Positions 41,248 to 51,364 of a stretch of 64,000 nucleotides of DNA are shown here, piece after piece. The stretch spans positions 1 to 64,000 of the forward strand of contig DRHW01000002.1 of the NCBI GenBank assembly GCA_011053005.1, in the 5' to 3' direction. Numbering within the stretch: position 1 is the first letter of the stretch; each line of letters opens with the position of its first letter. The notes beneath the pieces are model-generated. The model searched no databases. It was not told the origin of the DNA and was given only the letters and a program-made list of their open reading frames with translations. The DNA is from Methylophaga sp. (lineage in GTDB: Bacteria > Pseudomonadota > Gammaproteobacteria > Nitrosococcales > Methylophagaceae). Position numbers and translations under genes: made by a program.

Positions 41248-42993
41248 ATCCAATAATCCAGCCAACCCACTTTCCCTCTCATGCTGTGTCATCACCGTTT
41301 TACGCAAAATAGTTTCATTACAGAATAACATTACCTGTTTCTTAGCTCGGGTAATGGCGGTATATAACAATTCACGATTCAATATAGCGGTGTCTTCTTG
41401 TGGCAACACGACGCAAACATGTTCGAACTCTGAACCCTGACTTTTATGGATGGTGATGGCAAAGGCGGTTTCATGGGCAGGTAATCGAATTAAATCTACC
41501 CAACGCAAGACATTATCAATAAGGAAACAGGCACGTAATTGACCTGCTTCATCTTTCAAAATCAGCCCTGTGTCGCCGTTAAATAATTGTTGGCGATAAT
41601 CATTTTGGGTAATCATAATCGGTCTGCCATGATAAAAATCATGCTGACTTCGCCAACCTAATTTGGCGATCTGACGTTCAATGACTGCGTTCACCGAGGC
41701 AACAGATTGTGGGCCTTGTTTGATCGCACATAACACGCGATAGTTTTCAAACGCTTCAATGCAATTTAATGGGTTTTCAGATGCCGTAATCGCATTAAAG
41801 TAAGGTTGATAACCTGCAATTAATAAAGCATTATTTTCGTCTTGTTGCCACGTTGTCTGCCCTGCTTCTGTTAATTCAAGCACAACCTTATCCGCTTTAC
41901 CTGCTTGGATTGCATAAGCTAAACGCCCAATTAAACTCGCCTCATCAAAACGATAACTATGCTGAAGTTTGACCACACTATTTTGCAATGCCGAATGCGT
42001 GTTGTTGGCTTCATCATTTCGTGCATAATCACTTAAATCTATTGCTGCTAAATCAGCGACCATAGTCACAAAATCTGCATCAAAAGACATGGCATGCTGA
42101 CATAAATTAGCTAACACCGCGCCCGATTCCACTGAGGCTAATTGCTGACTATCGCCCAGTAATACTAATCGGGCTGTGGGCGCTAAAGCTTGTAATAATT
42201 TCGCCATCAAACTGATATCTATCATCGACGCTTCATCGACAATAATTACATCAAACGGTAACGGACGATCTGCGTTATAACGCCCTTGTTCATTATGTGC
42301 ATTAATGCCTAATAAACGATGTAAGGTTTTGGCTTGAATAGCCGTGTTGTCTTTATCGCTAATCACATGTTGTAACCGTGCGGCGGCTTTGCCTGTCGGC
42401 GCTGCTAAGGCAATTCGTAAATCTGCTCGTTGTTGATATAAACAGTGTAATAGTCGTAATACAATCGTTGTTTTTCCGGTACCTGGACCACCAGAAATCA
42501 CGCTAAACTGACGTGTTAAGGCCATTAATACCGCGACTTTTTGCCAATCAATACCATCAATCGTTGTCGGCCATTCAGCTAAAATTTGTTTGAGTTGTTG
42601 GTGGTTTGTTAAAGCAATCTCTGCATGGCGCTGCGTAATCGCTGTTGCGACATGTTGTTCATCATGCCAATAACGATATAAATACACTAAGCCATTATCC
42701 GCCATGATCAGTGGACGATAATCATCGCCCGTTCCTACGACATTGCTGAGTTTTAAACGACGTTGCCATTCGCTAACATCATCTGGCAATAAGTGACGAA
42801 CGCTGTGGAAAAGCCCCGTCATCTGATTTAAGTTTAAACAAACATGACCTTGCGAAACGGCTTCGGTCAATAAGCCCGCCGATAAAGCCATCAGCTGATC
42901 ATTACCGTTATCAACACGTTCAATATAGCGGGCAAACTGGCAGGCTAACTCGGTAAAGCCTGCTTGTTTTAATACTTTCATCACCTTACTCAT
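41233..42993 (-). CDS. recD: Exodeoxyribonuclease V subunit RecD
   Basis: This 5'-3' helicase subunit of RecBCD processes double-strand breaks and degrades linear foreign DNA. It has 586 residues. Walker A is SGGPGTGKTT near residue 168, the DEAD-like box is VIIVDEASMID, and the UvrD/RecD C-terminal domain includes AITIHKSQGSEFEHV and ELLYTAITRAKK. The start overlaps the recB stop by 4 nt. The C-terminus has been altered: the displaced copy at 38407-38779 ends ...GLAGLF-stop, whereas this copy reads ...GLAGLLDNQIG-stop, the last codons coming from the inserted palindrome. Function should not be affected by a few changed terminal residues. Confidence 0.96.
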   Translation of the reverse strand: MSKVMKVLKQAGFTELACQFARYIERVDNGNDQLMALSAGLLTEAVSQGHVCLNLNQMTGLFHSVRHLLPDDVSEWQRRLKLSNVVGTGDDYRPLIMADNGLVYLYRYWHDEQHVATAITQRHAEIALTNHQQLKQILAEWPTTIDGIDWQKVAVLMALTRQFSVISGGPGTGKTTIVLRLLHCLYQQRADLRIALAAPTGKAAARLQHVISDKDNTAIQAKTLHRLLGINAHNEQGRYNADRPLPFDVIIVDEASMIDISLMAKLLQALAPTARLVLLGDSQQLASVESGAVLANLCQHAMSFDADFVTMVADLAAIDLSDYARNDEANNTHSALQNSVVKLQHSYRFDEASLIGRLAYAIQAGKADKVVLELTEAGQTTWQQDENNALLIAGYQPYFNAITASENPLNCIEAFENYRVLCAIKQGPQSVASVNAVIERQIAKLGWRSQHDFYHGRPIMITQNDYRQQLFNGDTGLILKDEAGQLRACFLIDNVLRWVDLIRLPAHETAFAITIHKSQGSEFEHVCVVLPQEDTAILNRELLYTAITRAKKQVMLFCNETILRKTVMTQHERESGLAGLLDNQIG

Positions 42994-45900
42994 GGCGTAA
43001 GTCCTTGTAGGTAATGATCAAACGCGGTTAATAATTCTGTGCTTGGCCTATCGGCAAATACACCTGTTTGTTCCCAATCGGGATGCATGCCTCGAATGAA
43101 CAAGTAATACACGCCGCCAAAGTGTAGTTCAGGATCATAATCCGGCAAGCGTAAGGCTAAATAACGATGCAAGGCGAGGCTGTAAATTAAATATTGCAAA
43201 GGATAATCATGAGAAATCATCGCTTCGTCTAATTGTTCGATCGCGTAATTCTGCTGCTTAGAACCTAAGAAATTCGACTTATAATCCACCACATAAAATC
43301 GTCCTTCATGTTCGAAGATTAAATCGATAAAACCTTTCATAAACCCCGTAAGGTCATAAAAATCGGAACGATTAATGACTTGGCTTAACACGCTATTTTC
43401 AACCAAATAAGGCTTGAGTTGTTTTTTCAAAATGCTCGCAGTCAAATGCGTAACCGGAAAATAAAACGCCATTTCATCCAAGCGATGTGACGGCGTTAAT
43501 GTCGCCAAACATAATGAATTTCCCGCCGATAATGGCGTCGTCACGACTTCACATAACCACTTGCAAACCGCTTCTGTCCACACAGGATCAAAGCCATATT
43601 GCAACAACAGTTGATTGACTAACTGATGAAAGCCTTCTTGATCGTCAACATTAAAATCCCATTGCTCGAAGATACTGTGTAAACACACACCCGCTTGGGC
43701 ACCACGAGGGAATTTAAAACGATCTTCAATAACCATTTTTGTTTCTGCTTGAATCAGCCGTCCGCTATCCGTTTGAAGCTGATGTTGACTCAGGCCATCA
43801 TAATCCGGCATTTCAGCATCATGTCCCGCCGTTAATGCACTGAAACTACCAATTCGCCACGGTTTATTTATTACGCCAACAAAGTCACGCGCAGCTAATT
43901 GTGGTTGTTCATCAAGATTATTCTGCAAGCCCATCATCGCTTGTTCGAGTAAAGGTTCAACAGCAATTGTCTGATTACTTGAGCCAGCTAATTCCTTTAA
44001 ATCAGCCGCCATTTCAACGGGATCAATTTTAGTAAGCGTAGGATGCAATAAACCAAATAATGCCGAATCATTGACACCATTAGCATTGCCCCACGTGATC
44101 ACACACCGCTCTCTCGCACGGGTTAATGCCACATAAAGCAGGCGTAAATCTTCGGCTTTTTCTTCTTGTAAAACGAGTTCTTTGGCTTGTGTCAGGCTCG
44201 GTTCAATCATCGCGACATAAGCGGCATTATCGTGTTCGGGATCATGAAAACGTACAATCTCATCTTTGCCTGATCGCAAATTTACATCCCATAAAAAAGG
44301 ACAAAATACGATGGGATATTCCAAGCCCTTACTTTTATGAATGGTAATGATTTTGACTAGTTGTTCGTCACTTTCTAAACGTAATTGCGCCGTTTCATCA
44401 TCACCATTTGCCGACTGACGATGTGATGCCAACCAATTCAATACGGCGCCTATCGCACTTTTTTGGCGGCTACAATAATCCTGAATCAACTCCGCCAAGT
44501 GATATAAATTGGTCAATTGGCGTTCACCATTATTCAGTGCTAACACCCGTTGCTGAACCGATTGCGCGACCATGACATGGCGGAACATCGACATAAAGCC
44601 TTTTTGTAACCACAGTTGATGCAGTTCGTGGAAAAAATCGAGATGTGTTAACCAAGTGGGTTCATCTTGCTGAACCTCATATAAATCTAACGCACTCAAA
44701 CCAAATAACGGCGAAGCCAATACGGCAATAATTCGACTGGCATTATTTGGCTCGGCAACGGCTAACAACAAGCGTTCTAATAACAAAGCTTCATGCGAGG
44801 CAAACACATTTTCTCGCCCTTGTTGCACACTGTTGATGCCACGTTGTTGCAAGCAATATTGAATTTCAGCCGCTTGGCGATGGTTTCGAACTAACACCGC
44901 GATATCACCGCCCGACAAAGCGCGTGATGATTCATCTTTAATTAAATCAGCCTTATTGTCTTGGGCTAAATTTAATAATCGGGCGATTTCATCCGCTGTA
45001 GAATTCGCCGCTAATCGCGTCATGTCTTTTTTAGCTAATGTCTTGTCAGCCGCCGTCCACACAATCGACAACGGTGCAACAGCTTCATTATTAATCAGTA
45101 ATGCTGGTGTTTTTGGACGCGCAGCTTGCACCGCAATAAATGGGATTTCTTGATAAACAAAAGCTTGTTGTTTACGCTCAAACAAACTGTTTACCGCCGA
45201 TACTAAATACGGATGAGAACGCCAATTAGTGCCTAAAGTATGTTCATGTTCAGTCGCAGCTTTTGCTTTCAAATAGGTGAAAATATCAGCACCACGAAAG
45301 CTGTAAATCGCCTGTTTAGGATCGCCAACATAAAACGTCGGCAAACCACTTTGAGCATAAATTCGGCTAAAGCTTTGGTATTGCACCGGATCGGTATCTT
45401 GAAACTCATCAATCAATGCTGCTTGATATTGTGAGCGTAATTTTTCGACTAATTGATCACCGCCCTGCTCGGCATTTAATGCCTGTTCAAGCGTGACTAA
45501 TAAATCATCATACGATTGCACTTGTTGCTGTTGTTTGAGCGTTGGCACCGTGTCATTTAGATACGCTAATAATGACAATCGCAGGTTTTGTAATTGAATC
45601 GTACGGGCGGTTTCTAATTGTTGTTGGGCATCTAATAAATCTTGGCAAGCAATCCAAAAATCTAACTCGGGTAACTGCTGATCTTTTTTCAACGCATCTT
45701 CTAAGCGAGCTTTAGTAAAACGATCAAAATTTTCAAACAATGTTGCTGGCGCTTTTGATGATGCCATCATCGCCAACAACTGCACTAGCCATGCTTCCAC
45801 ACTATTAGTTCGATATTTATTTCCGTTCAGCAGATTTTTATTCTGTAGCGTGGCAATAACCTGATCGTGCTCCACCGGCCAAATCTTTTTAACAGCATTA

Positions 45901-46505
45901 AAGCTTTCATTCACCGTTTGTTGAAAACGCTGAAAATCAATTTCGGGCAAGGCAATGTAATTCAAATACGGCTTACCAATCAAACCACGAATGGATTGCA
46001 ATAATGTTTCAGGCGTTTGTTTTTTGGCTAATAAATACGCACTGAGTTCAGGAGCGCTTTGGCTAATTTTTCGTCGCCAAAAATCATCAGTCGCAGATTG
46101 TAAAATCTCCAATTCATCACCGATGAGATCCACATCAAACCGTAAACCACTTTCAAAAGCAAAGTCCGTCAACACCCGCTGACAAAAGCCATGAATCGTA
46201 AAAATAGCCGCTTGATCAAAGCTTTGGATCGCTAAATTGAGTTTATGAAAATCACGTTTATTTGTTGATTGTGTCTCCAACAATCCATCACGTGCATCCA
46301 CCAATTTTTGACGTAAACGATCACGTAATTCTTCGGTTGCTGCACGGGTATAGGTCACCACCAAAATCTTATCGACGGTTAGGTTTTGTTCTAACACCAA
46401 ACGTAAATACAACTCGGCTAAGGTATAGGTTTTACCCGTTCCGGCACTGGCTTCGATTAGATTGGTGCCAGATAAGGCAACAGTCTTTGGATTGAAAATT
46501 GTCAT
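42990..46505 (-). CDS. recB: Exodeoxyribonuclease V subunit RecB
   Basis: This 3'-5' helicase and nuclease subunit of RecBCD has 1171 residues. UvrD-type helicase motifs are ASAGTGKTYTLAELYLRLV at 19-37, AALIDEFQDTDPVQYQSF, YVGDPKQAIYSFRGAD, TIHKSKGLEYPIVFCPF and LLYVALTRARERC. The C-terminal nuclease has FIDLIFEHEGRFYVVDYKSNFLG near 1066-1085, with the metal-binding aspartates and the DYKS lysine, followed by the YxxQYLIYSLALHRYL motif. It follows an inserted HEPN-like gene by 33 nt and overlaps recD by 4 nt. It is intact, so RecBCD function is expected. Confidence 0.97.
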   Translation of the reverse strand: MTIFNPKTVALSGTNLIEASAGTGKTYTLAELYLRLVLEQNLTVDKILVVTYTRAATEELRDRLRQKLVDARDGLLETQSTNKRDFHKLNLAIQSFDQAAIFTIHGFCQRVLTDFAFESGLRFDVDLIGDELEILQSATDDFWRRKISQSAPELSAYLLAKKQTPETLLQSIRGLIGKPYLNYIALPEIDFQRFQQTVNESFNAVKKIWPVEHDQVIATLQNKNLLNGNKYRTNSVEAWLVQLLAMMASSKAPATLFENFDRFTKARLEDALKKDQQLPELDFWIACQDLLDAQQQLETARTIQLQNLRLSLLAYLNDTVPTLKQQQQVQSYDDLLVTLEQALNAEQGGDQLVEKLRSQYQAALIDEFQDTDPVQYQSFSRIYAQSGLPTFYVGDPKQAIYSFRGADIFTYLKAKAATEHEHTLGTNWRSHPYLVSAVNSLFERKQQAFVYQEIPFIAVQAARPKTPALLINNEAVAPLSIVWTAADKTLAKKDMTRLAANSTADEIARLLNLAQDNKADLIKDESSRALSGGDIAVLVRNHRQAAEIQYCLQQRGINSVQQGRENVFASHEALLLERLLLAVAEPNNASRIIAVLASPLFGLSALDLYEVQQDEPTWLTHLDFFHELHQLWLQKGFMSMFRHVMVAQSVQQRVLALNNGERQLTNLYHLAELIQDYCSRQKSAIGAVLNWLASHRQSANGDDETAQLRLESDEQLVKIITIHKSKGLEYPIVFCPFLWDVNLRSGKDEIVRFHDPEHDNAAYVAMIEPSLTQAKELVLQEEKAEDLRLLYVALTRARERCVITWGNANGVNDSALFGLLHPTLTKIDPVEMAADLKELAGSSNQTIAVEPLLEQAMMGLQNNLDEQPQLAARDFVGVINKPWRIGSFSALTAGHDAEMPDYDGLSQHQLQTDSGRLIQAETKMVIEDRFKFPRGAQAGVCLHSIFEQWDFNVDDQEGFHQLVNQLLLQYGFDPVWTEAVCKWLCEVVTTPLSAGNSLCLATLTPSHRLDEMAFYFPVTHLTASILKKQLKPYLVENSVLSQVINRSDFYDLTGFMKGFIDLIFEHEGRFYVVDYKSNFLGSKQQNYAIEQLDEAMISHDYPLQYLIYSLALHRYLALRLPDYDPELHFGGVYYLFIRGMHPDWEQTGVFADRPSTELLTAFDHYLQGLTP

Positions 46506-46538
46506 TTTTTGAGGTTCGAGATCATATTAGACATTCCA

Positions 46539-47312
46539 CTAATACTTTTCACAATTCGCAGATGCATAACCGTCGTCATACTCACACTTAGGACATAGTC
46601 CAGCCTCATCATATTCAGCAACAGAATATAAATAGGTTGCCTTACAGATTATGCAATCCAGTACTTCCTCTTGATGCCCACAAAGTAAACAACACTCTTT
46701 TTCAATATCAAAAGCTTCATTGTGACATGACGGACAGGCTAATACGGAAATTGTTCCTGCATGGATTCTCTCATTTACACTGTTAAGCAGGCTTTCATAA
46801 AACTCTTTATATTCATTCATGACATACCATTTATTTTTTTCAAAACAAAGAGCGTTCCATTCGAGGTTTAATTCGGTTTCTGAGAATTTCAGTATAAATG
46901 CGAGCGTTTGACCGACAAGAACTTTTGCTTCCTGATTTTCTATCGTAAATTCAAAGTGCTCAATCTCATTTCTTTTTTCTCTTGCTGACCTAATTGCTTT
47001 TTTATCACCTTCAGAAAAAACTATTTTCCCTATTTTTTCTAATCTTTGTACAGCCAAATCTGCACTAACCGTAAAAGCTTTTGATGAATTATATTTATCA
47101 ACATCCTTGAAAACAAAAGCTGGATGAATCTGACGAAGTTTTTCTTTAAATAGCAATTCTAAAACATGCGCCAAGTCAACAATGATTCGCTTCCAGTCTC
47201 CTGATGAATTCGAATTTACAGGGCCCATATGCTCTATAGCATGGTGCAAAGAATCTTTAGCATTTTCTACAAGATTGAAATTGTGCATACGTGATACTTG
47301 AATATCTACCAT
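46539..47312 (-). CDS. HEPN-like protein with C-terminal zinc ribbons, inside the recCBD operon
   Basis: A 257-residue protein not part of RecBCD. The first 150 residues are helical. They begin NAKDSLHHAIEHMG and DWKRIIVDLAHVLELLFKEKL, and contain SAREKRNEIEHFEF at about 107-120, in which RNEIEH fits the R-X4-6-H motif of HEPN ribonucleases with the usual polar residue after the arginine. The C-terminal 75 residues hold four CxxC pairs (CPSC, CLLC, CIIC, CPKC), enough for two zinc ribbons. HEPN proteins often are toxins or phage-defence RNases; that role is inferred here. It starts 54 nt after recC and ends 33 nt before recB, so it is co-transcribed with both. Confidence 0.72.
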   Translation of the reverse strand: MVDIQVSRMHNFNLVENAKDSLHHAIEHMGPVNSNSSGDWKRIIVDLAHVLELLFKEKLRQIHPAFVFKDVDKYNSSKAFTVSADLAVQRLEKIGKIVFSEGDKKAIRSAREKRNEIEHFEFTIENQEAKVLVGQTLAFILKFSETELNLEWNALCFEKNKWYVMNEYKEFYESLLNSVNERIHAGTISVLACPSCHNEAFDIEKECCLLCGHQEEVLDCIICKATYLYSVAEYDEAGLCPKCEYDDGYASANCEKY

Positions 47313-47366
47313 TGCATTATTACCTTTATAGTATGGAGTTTTTATTAAGTAAGTTAACTTTATTCT

Positions 47367-50300
47367 TCATAATTCACCTTCCACTAAATGAGCATGAATC
47401 GGTTCATAAATAGCCAAGGCTAATGTTAGAAATGCTTCATTCAACGGTGATTCTTTATAGAGTTGTTGATAATAAACATCATCTGCTTCGGCAGATGAGT
47501 ATTGACCGCCCAGCCATGCGCTTAATGCGGCAGCTTCCGGTGAGGCTTTGGTGTTGTTCAACGTTGTTTTTGCAAAGGCATAACTAGTATTGCTGAAAAG
47601 TGGCAATGGTTGATGAATGCCTTGCCAGTAGAGTTCGATTAATTGCTGCAATATTGCGTGGGCATTTTCTACGGGGCTAAATTGATAATCATTATTTTCG
47701 GTTATCAATGTACTTTGTCTGCCAATATTGGTTGGCTGAACGGCATTTAACACTAAATGGTTAATCCACATCGTCAGTAAATCATGGCCTTTGGTTTTTG
47801 CCATTCGATAATGAAATAAGCCGCCATAATGCAGTTGTGATGATTCGCCTAATTGACCGCTTAATACAAAGTCATTCAACTGCAATTCGAACGGTATCGC
47901 TGGCAATAAATCAGTTGGATAAAGCGGTAACAGTTTGTCAGCAAATTCATCGACTTTTTCGACTTGGCTGTCAAAGATCTTCTCGCCCATGATGCCTTGT
48001 GGCAATACGCCGCTTGCTTGCACTAAATCCAACATATTGGTCGCCGCATCAGGATTTAACTTAGCGCTTAATAATTGTTGGCGTAAAGACCACGCTTGCA
48101 AGCCATCGAGTTCAAAGGGTTCACGAATATCCAGTTGGTCGTCGGTCATTTCTAAACGCATGCCTAAGCGTTCGCGTAATAAATAACGGGCGGGATGTCT
48201 GAAAAAGTTGATTAACTGACTCAAACTTACTTGCCGCCAACTATCATCTGCTTGTGGCAATGCGTGTTCAAACCATGTTTTGTTTTCAGGTATTTCATTG
48301 CTGTCATTAATAGGACATTGCGCTTGTGCAAAACTAAATAACTGCTCATTTTGACCATCATAATAACGCTGATTAAAGGCTTGTAATGGATGTTGGGTTA
48401 ATAATTGTGGCCAGAGTTCTTCGCCGCGTTCATCGGTATAGGTTTGATTCAACACATCGCGTAAATCACTGACTAAAACCGACGGTGGAATGGTCGCATT
48501 ATCACGAATGCTACGACCGACATAACTCAGATAAAGATACGATTGGCATGACATCAGTGCTTCTAAAAACAGATAACGATCATCATCACGACGTGAACGG
48601 TCGCCTACTCTAAAATCATGCGATAACAAATCAAAACCTTGAGTTGGTTGACGGCGCGGATAACTATCGTCATTCATGCCAATTAAACACACGACTTTGA
48701 AGGGAATACTTCGCATCGGCACCATGCCACAAAATGTCACACCGTGGCCCATAAATCGGCTGATCGTTTGGCTGGTATCTAAATGGCCATTAATCCAATC
48801 TTTCACTAAGGCTAATGACATGGTTTGTTCAAATTCGGCGAGTTGGGTGCTTTCTACTAATTTAGCTAAGGTTTGGCGAATAAGATTTAATTCAGCTTCT
48901 TCATTGGTTTCATAGCTCGGTAAAAATAGGTTTTCTAAAACGCTATTTAATTGCTTCTGCCAATTTTCGGCAGTGCGGTCTTGCGTTAATTGCTGGCGAA
49001 GATTATCAAGGCTATCCATAAAGGCACAGAGTTGTGCCAATGTTGCTGCCTTATCCCCGGTTATGCCATCAAAAGCCAGTTGTTGTTCGAATAGTCTTAT
49101 TGGTTTGCCGGCTTCAGTCATCGGCATTGCATACGCTAATAACAAACGATCTAAGCCTGCTCGCCACGTATTATTTTTAGTTTCAGGCAAGTCAAAGTCG
49201 GCTTTATGTTCCGCTGATAATGCCCAGCGAGTATGGGTTTCAGCTAGCCATTCACGAATCAAGCTTAGTTGTTCATCATCCAAAGAAAAGCGGTGTTGAA
49301 TCGCTTGGCATTCCAATAAGGTCAATACGGTTTCAACATCAAATCGTGATTGCGGCAGACTTAATAGACTGACAAAGGCATTTAAAATCGGGCTTTGGTA
49401 ACGCACGCCACAATCTGCAATGCCGTAAGGAATACGCTGATTATTCGATGTGTTGGCAAACACCGCGTCAATCCATGGTGCATACACTTCAATATCTGGC
49501 GTCATCACCACGATATCGGTAGGTGATAAATCAGGATCATGTTCAAACAAGGCTAATAATTGATCGTGCAACACTTCAATTTCACGCATCGTACTATGAC
49601 AAGCATGCACCATGATCGATTTATCATCACGAGGAATCGCTGTTTCTTCATCTTCAAAGTCAGGATTATTTAAGGCAAATATATCGTGTTGCAACATGCC
49701 CAAAACATGATCGCGTTCGGGTTCAATAAACGCATCAAATGATTCATGTTGGCAGCTTTGTAATTGCTCAAAAAACTCTTGGCCTTGTTTGCCCAAACTC
49801 GCTAATAAAGGATGACCTGTATTGAAATAATCATCCTCATCTTCTTCATCGGACTCATCAAACAAGTCACGCTGTGCGACGCGTTTTGCCTGCGTTTTTT
49901 TATCGACCAAATCGCCCCAATAACCTTCACTTGGCGATAAGAAATATAAAGTAATGTCACAGTGTCGCGCCATCAATTCAAATAAGGTTAAATACACGGG
50001 CGGCATCGCTGAAATGCCAAAAATGGCTAAGCGTTCCGGCAAACCTTTAGGTCGTGTTTCTGTGGTTGTTAAATAGTCATGGAGTTGATTGAGCAAGTTG
50101 GCTCGATGCATCGCAACACTACCATCTTCAGTCGCGGTTAATAGTTGCCACAATGCAGCTTGCCAATGCGGCGTTTCGCCTTGTTCCCATGCTTGGATCC
50201 AATCTGGGCGATACATTAAATATTGGTCAAAACTATCGGCAATGCGATGCGATAAAGCATAACGCTTTAAAGGATCATCCTGCTCCCCTAAATAGGCATT

Positions 50301-50630
50301 AATTATGGCAAATTGTGTTTGCTGACGACAGGCGGGTAATAATTCAAAAATGCGCCACGCCATCGCATCGGTCGAAAAAGGCGATTGTTTAGGCACACTT
50401 GGTAATACACGTCGAAACAAAGCCCATAGATAAGCTGATGGGTAAGGAAAATCGATATGACTGACAATGCCATGACGTTGAGCTAGAAATAACGACAACC
50501 ACCGAGTCAGTTCATTACTCTGCACAATGACCGTTTCAGCTTCTAGTGGCGGCAAGGGAGAAGATTGTTGCAATTGCGCAAGGTGTGACGCGAGTTGCGC
50601 GATATTATTACTATAAACAATCTTAAGCAT
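47367..50630 (-). CDS. recC: Exodeoxyribonuclease V subunit RecC
   Basis: This subunit of RecBCD recognises Chi and splits the DNA strands. It has 1087 residues. The N-terminal inactive helicase domains contain VIVQSNELTRWLSLFLAQRHGIVSHIDFPYP and a domain with DIVVMTPDIEVYAPWIDAVF; the C-terminal region has the degenerate nuclease fold and GVTFCGMVPMRSIPFKVVCLIGMNDDSYPRR. It is the first gene of the minus-strand operon recC, HEPN-like gene, recB, recD. Classic recC-ptrA-recB-recD operons also have a gene between recC and recB (ptrA); here its place is taken by an unrelated gene. Confidence 0.96.
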   Translation of the reverse strand: MLKIVYSNNIAQLASHLAQLQQSSPLPPLEAETVIVQSNELTRWLSLFLAQRHGIVSHIDFPYPSAYLWALFRRVLPSVPKQSPFSTDAMAWRIFELLPACRQQTQFAIINAYLGEQDDPLKRYALSHRIADSFDQYLMYRPDWIQAWEQGETPHWQAALWQLLTATEDGSVAMHRANLLNQLHDYLTTTETRPKGLPERLAIFGISAMPPVYLTLFELMARHCDITLYFLSPSEGYWGDLVDKKTQAKRVAQRDLFDESDEEDEDDYFNTGHPLLASLGKQGQEFFEQLQSCQHESFDAFIEPERDHVLGMLQHDIFALNNPDFEDEETAIPRDDKSIMVHACHSTMREIEVLHDQLLALFEHDPDLSPTDIVVMTPDIEVYAPWIDAVFANTSNNQRIPYGIADCGVRYQSPILNAFVSLLSLPQSRFDVETVLTLLECQAIQHRFSLDDEQLSLIREWLAETHTRWALSAEHKADFDLPETKNNTWRAGLDRLLLAYAMPMTEAGKPIRLFEQQLAFDGITGDKAATLAQLCAFMDSLDNLRQQLTQDRTAENWQKQLNSVLENLFLPSYETNEEAELNLIRQTLAKLVESTQLAEFEQTMSLALVKDWINGHLDTSQTISRFMGHGVTFCGMVPMRSIPFKVVCLIGMNDDSYPRRQPTQGFDLLSHDFRVGDRSRRDDDRYLFLEALMSCQSYLYLSYVGRSIRDNATIPPSVLVSDLRDVLNQTYTDERGEELWPQLLTQHPLQAFNQRYYDGQNEQLFSFAQAQCPINDSNEIPENKTWFEHALPQADDSWRQVSLSQLINFFRHPARYLLRERLGMRLEMTDDQLDIREPFELDGLQAWSLRQQLLSAKLNPDAATNMLDLVQASGVLPQGIMGEKIFDSQVEKVDEFADKLLPLYPTDLLPAIPFELQLNDFVLSGQLGESSQLHYGGLFHYRMAKTKGHDLLTMWINHLVLNAVQPTNIGRQSTLITENNDYQFSPVENAHAILQQLIELYWQGIHQPLPLFSNTSYAFAKTTLNNTKASPEAAALSAWLGGQYSSAEADDVYYQQLYKESPLNEAFLTLALAIYEPIHAHLVEGEL

Positions 50631-50818
50631 TGTTCAGTTCAATCCTTGGCTTTTGGTAAAGTGACATCATACGAGAATTCGGTCTATTTATGCTCGTTTA
50701 ATCACGAAGTAAAAAAAAATATTGATAAAATCAATCAACAAATGCACTATTCGCCACAATTGCTAAATCAGACGACACAATGTCGCATAAGCAATAGATT
50801 TTATGAGGATTTATTTCT

Positions 50819-51187
50819 ATGAAAAACACTGAAGACCAAGGCACATGGTATGGCCAAATACAATCAAGTAGAGGCAACATTACGGTAATCCGTGACGAGC
50901 AATTACCGCCTGCAAACAAAGGCAGAATGTATCTTTACAACACGGATCGTGATGCAATTATCGAATACGATGAAACCATTGTTGCACCTAAATTAATTGA
51001 ATTATCAGAAGAAGATAAGCAACAAGTAAAAGCAAAACACACAAAAGCGTGGGAAGCTGCACGTAAACAATTCGTCCGCGCGCATACAAAAACATCAACC
51101 ACTACATCTAGTCGCAAAACAGAATCATCACTCGATTTATTGCCTACTGATGACGATGACTCTTCAGATGATGACGACGACGAATAA
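50819..51187 (+). CDS. Small protein with acidic C-terminal tail
   Basis: A 122-residue soluble protein. The first 55 residues (GTWYGQIQSSRGNITVIRDEQLPPANKGRMYLYNT) look like a small beta-barrel of cold-shock/OB-like strand spacing. This is followed by a basic helical segment (KHTKAWEAARKQFVRAHTK), a Ser/Thr linker and a C-terminal run of about 14 Asp/Glu/Ser. It is not recognised as a named family. The separation into a folded head, a basic helix and an acidic tail suggests a nucleic-acid or nucleoid-associated role by inference only. The ATG has GAGGAT upstream. It is divergent from recC and precedes zntB. Confidence 0.6.
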   Translation: MKNTEDQGTWYGQIQSSRGNITVIRDEQLPPANKGRMYLYNTDRDAIIEYDETIVAPKLIELSEEDKQQVKAKHTKAWEAARKQFVRAHTKTSTTTSSRKTESSLDLLPTDDDDSSDDDDDE

Positions 51188-51364
51188 AATTTAAATTGAG
51201 GCTACGCGTCTAGTTGCCATAACTCAGACACAATCTATTCTCCCGTGTTGATGATATAAATGTCCTTTAGTTTTTATTGATTGCTCCCATGTTACTTTGG
51301 AAAACTGGTTTCAACGCAGCATGGGTATAATCAAATTCACACTCAATTTAAAGGTGATTGTTAC

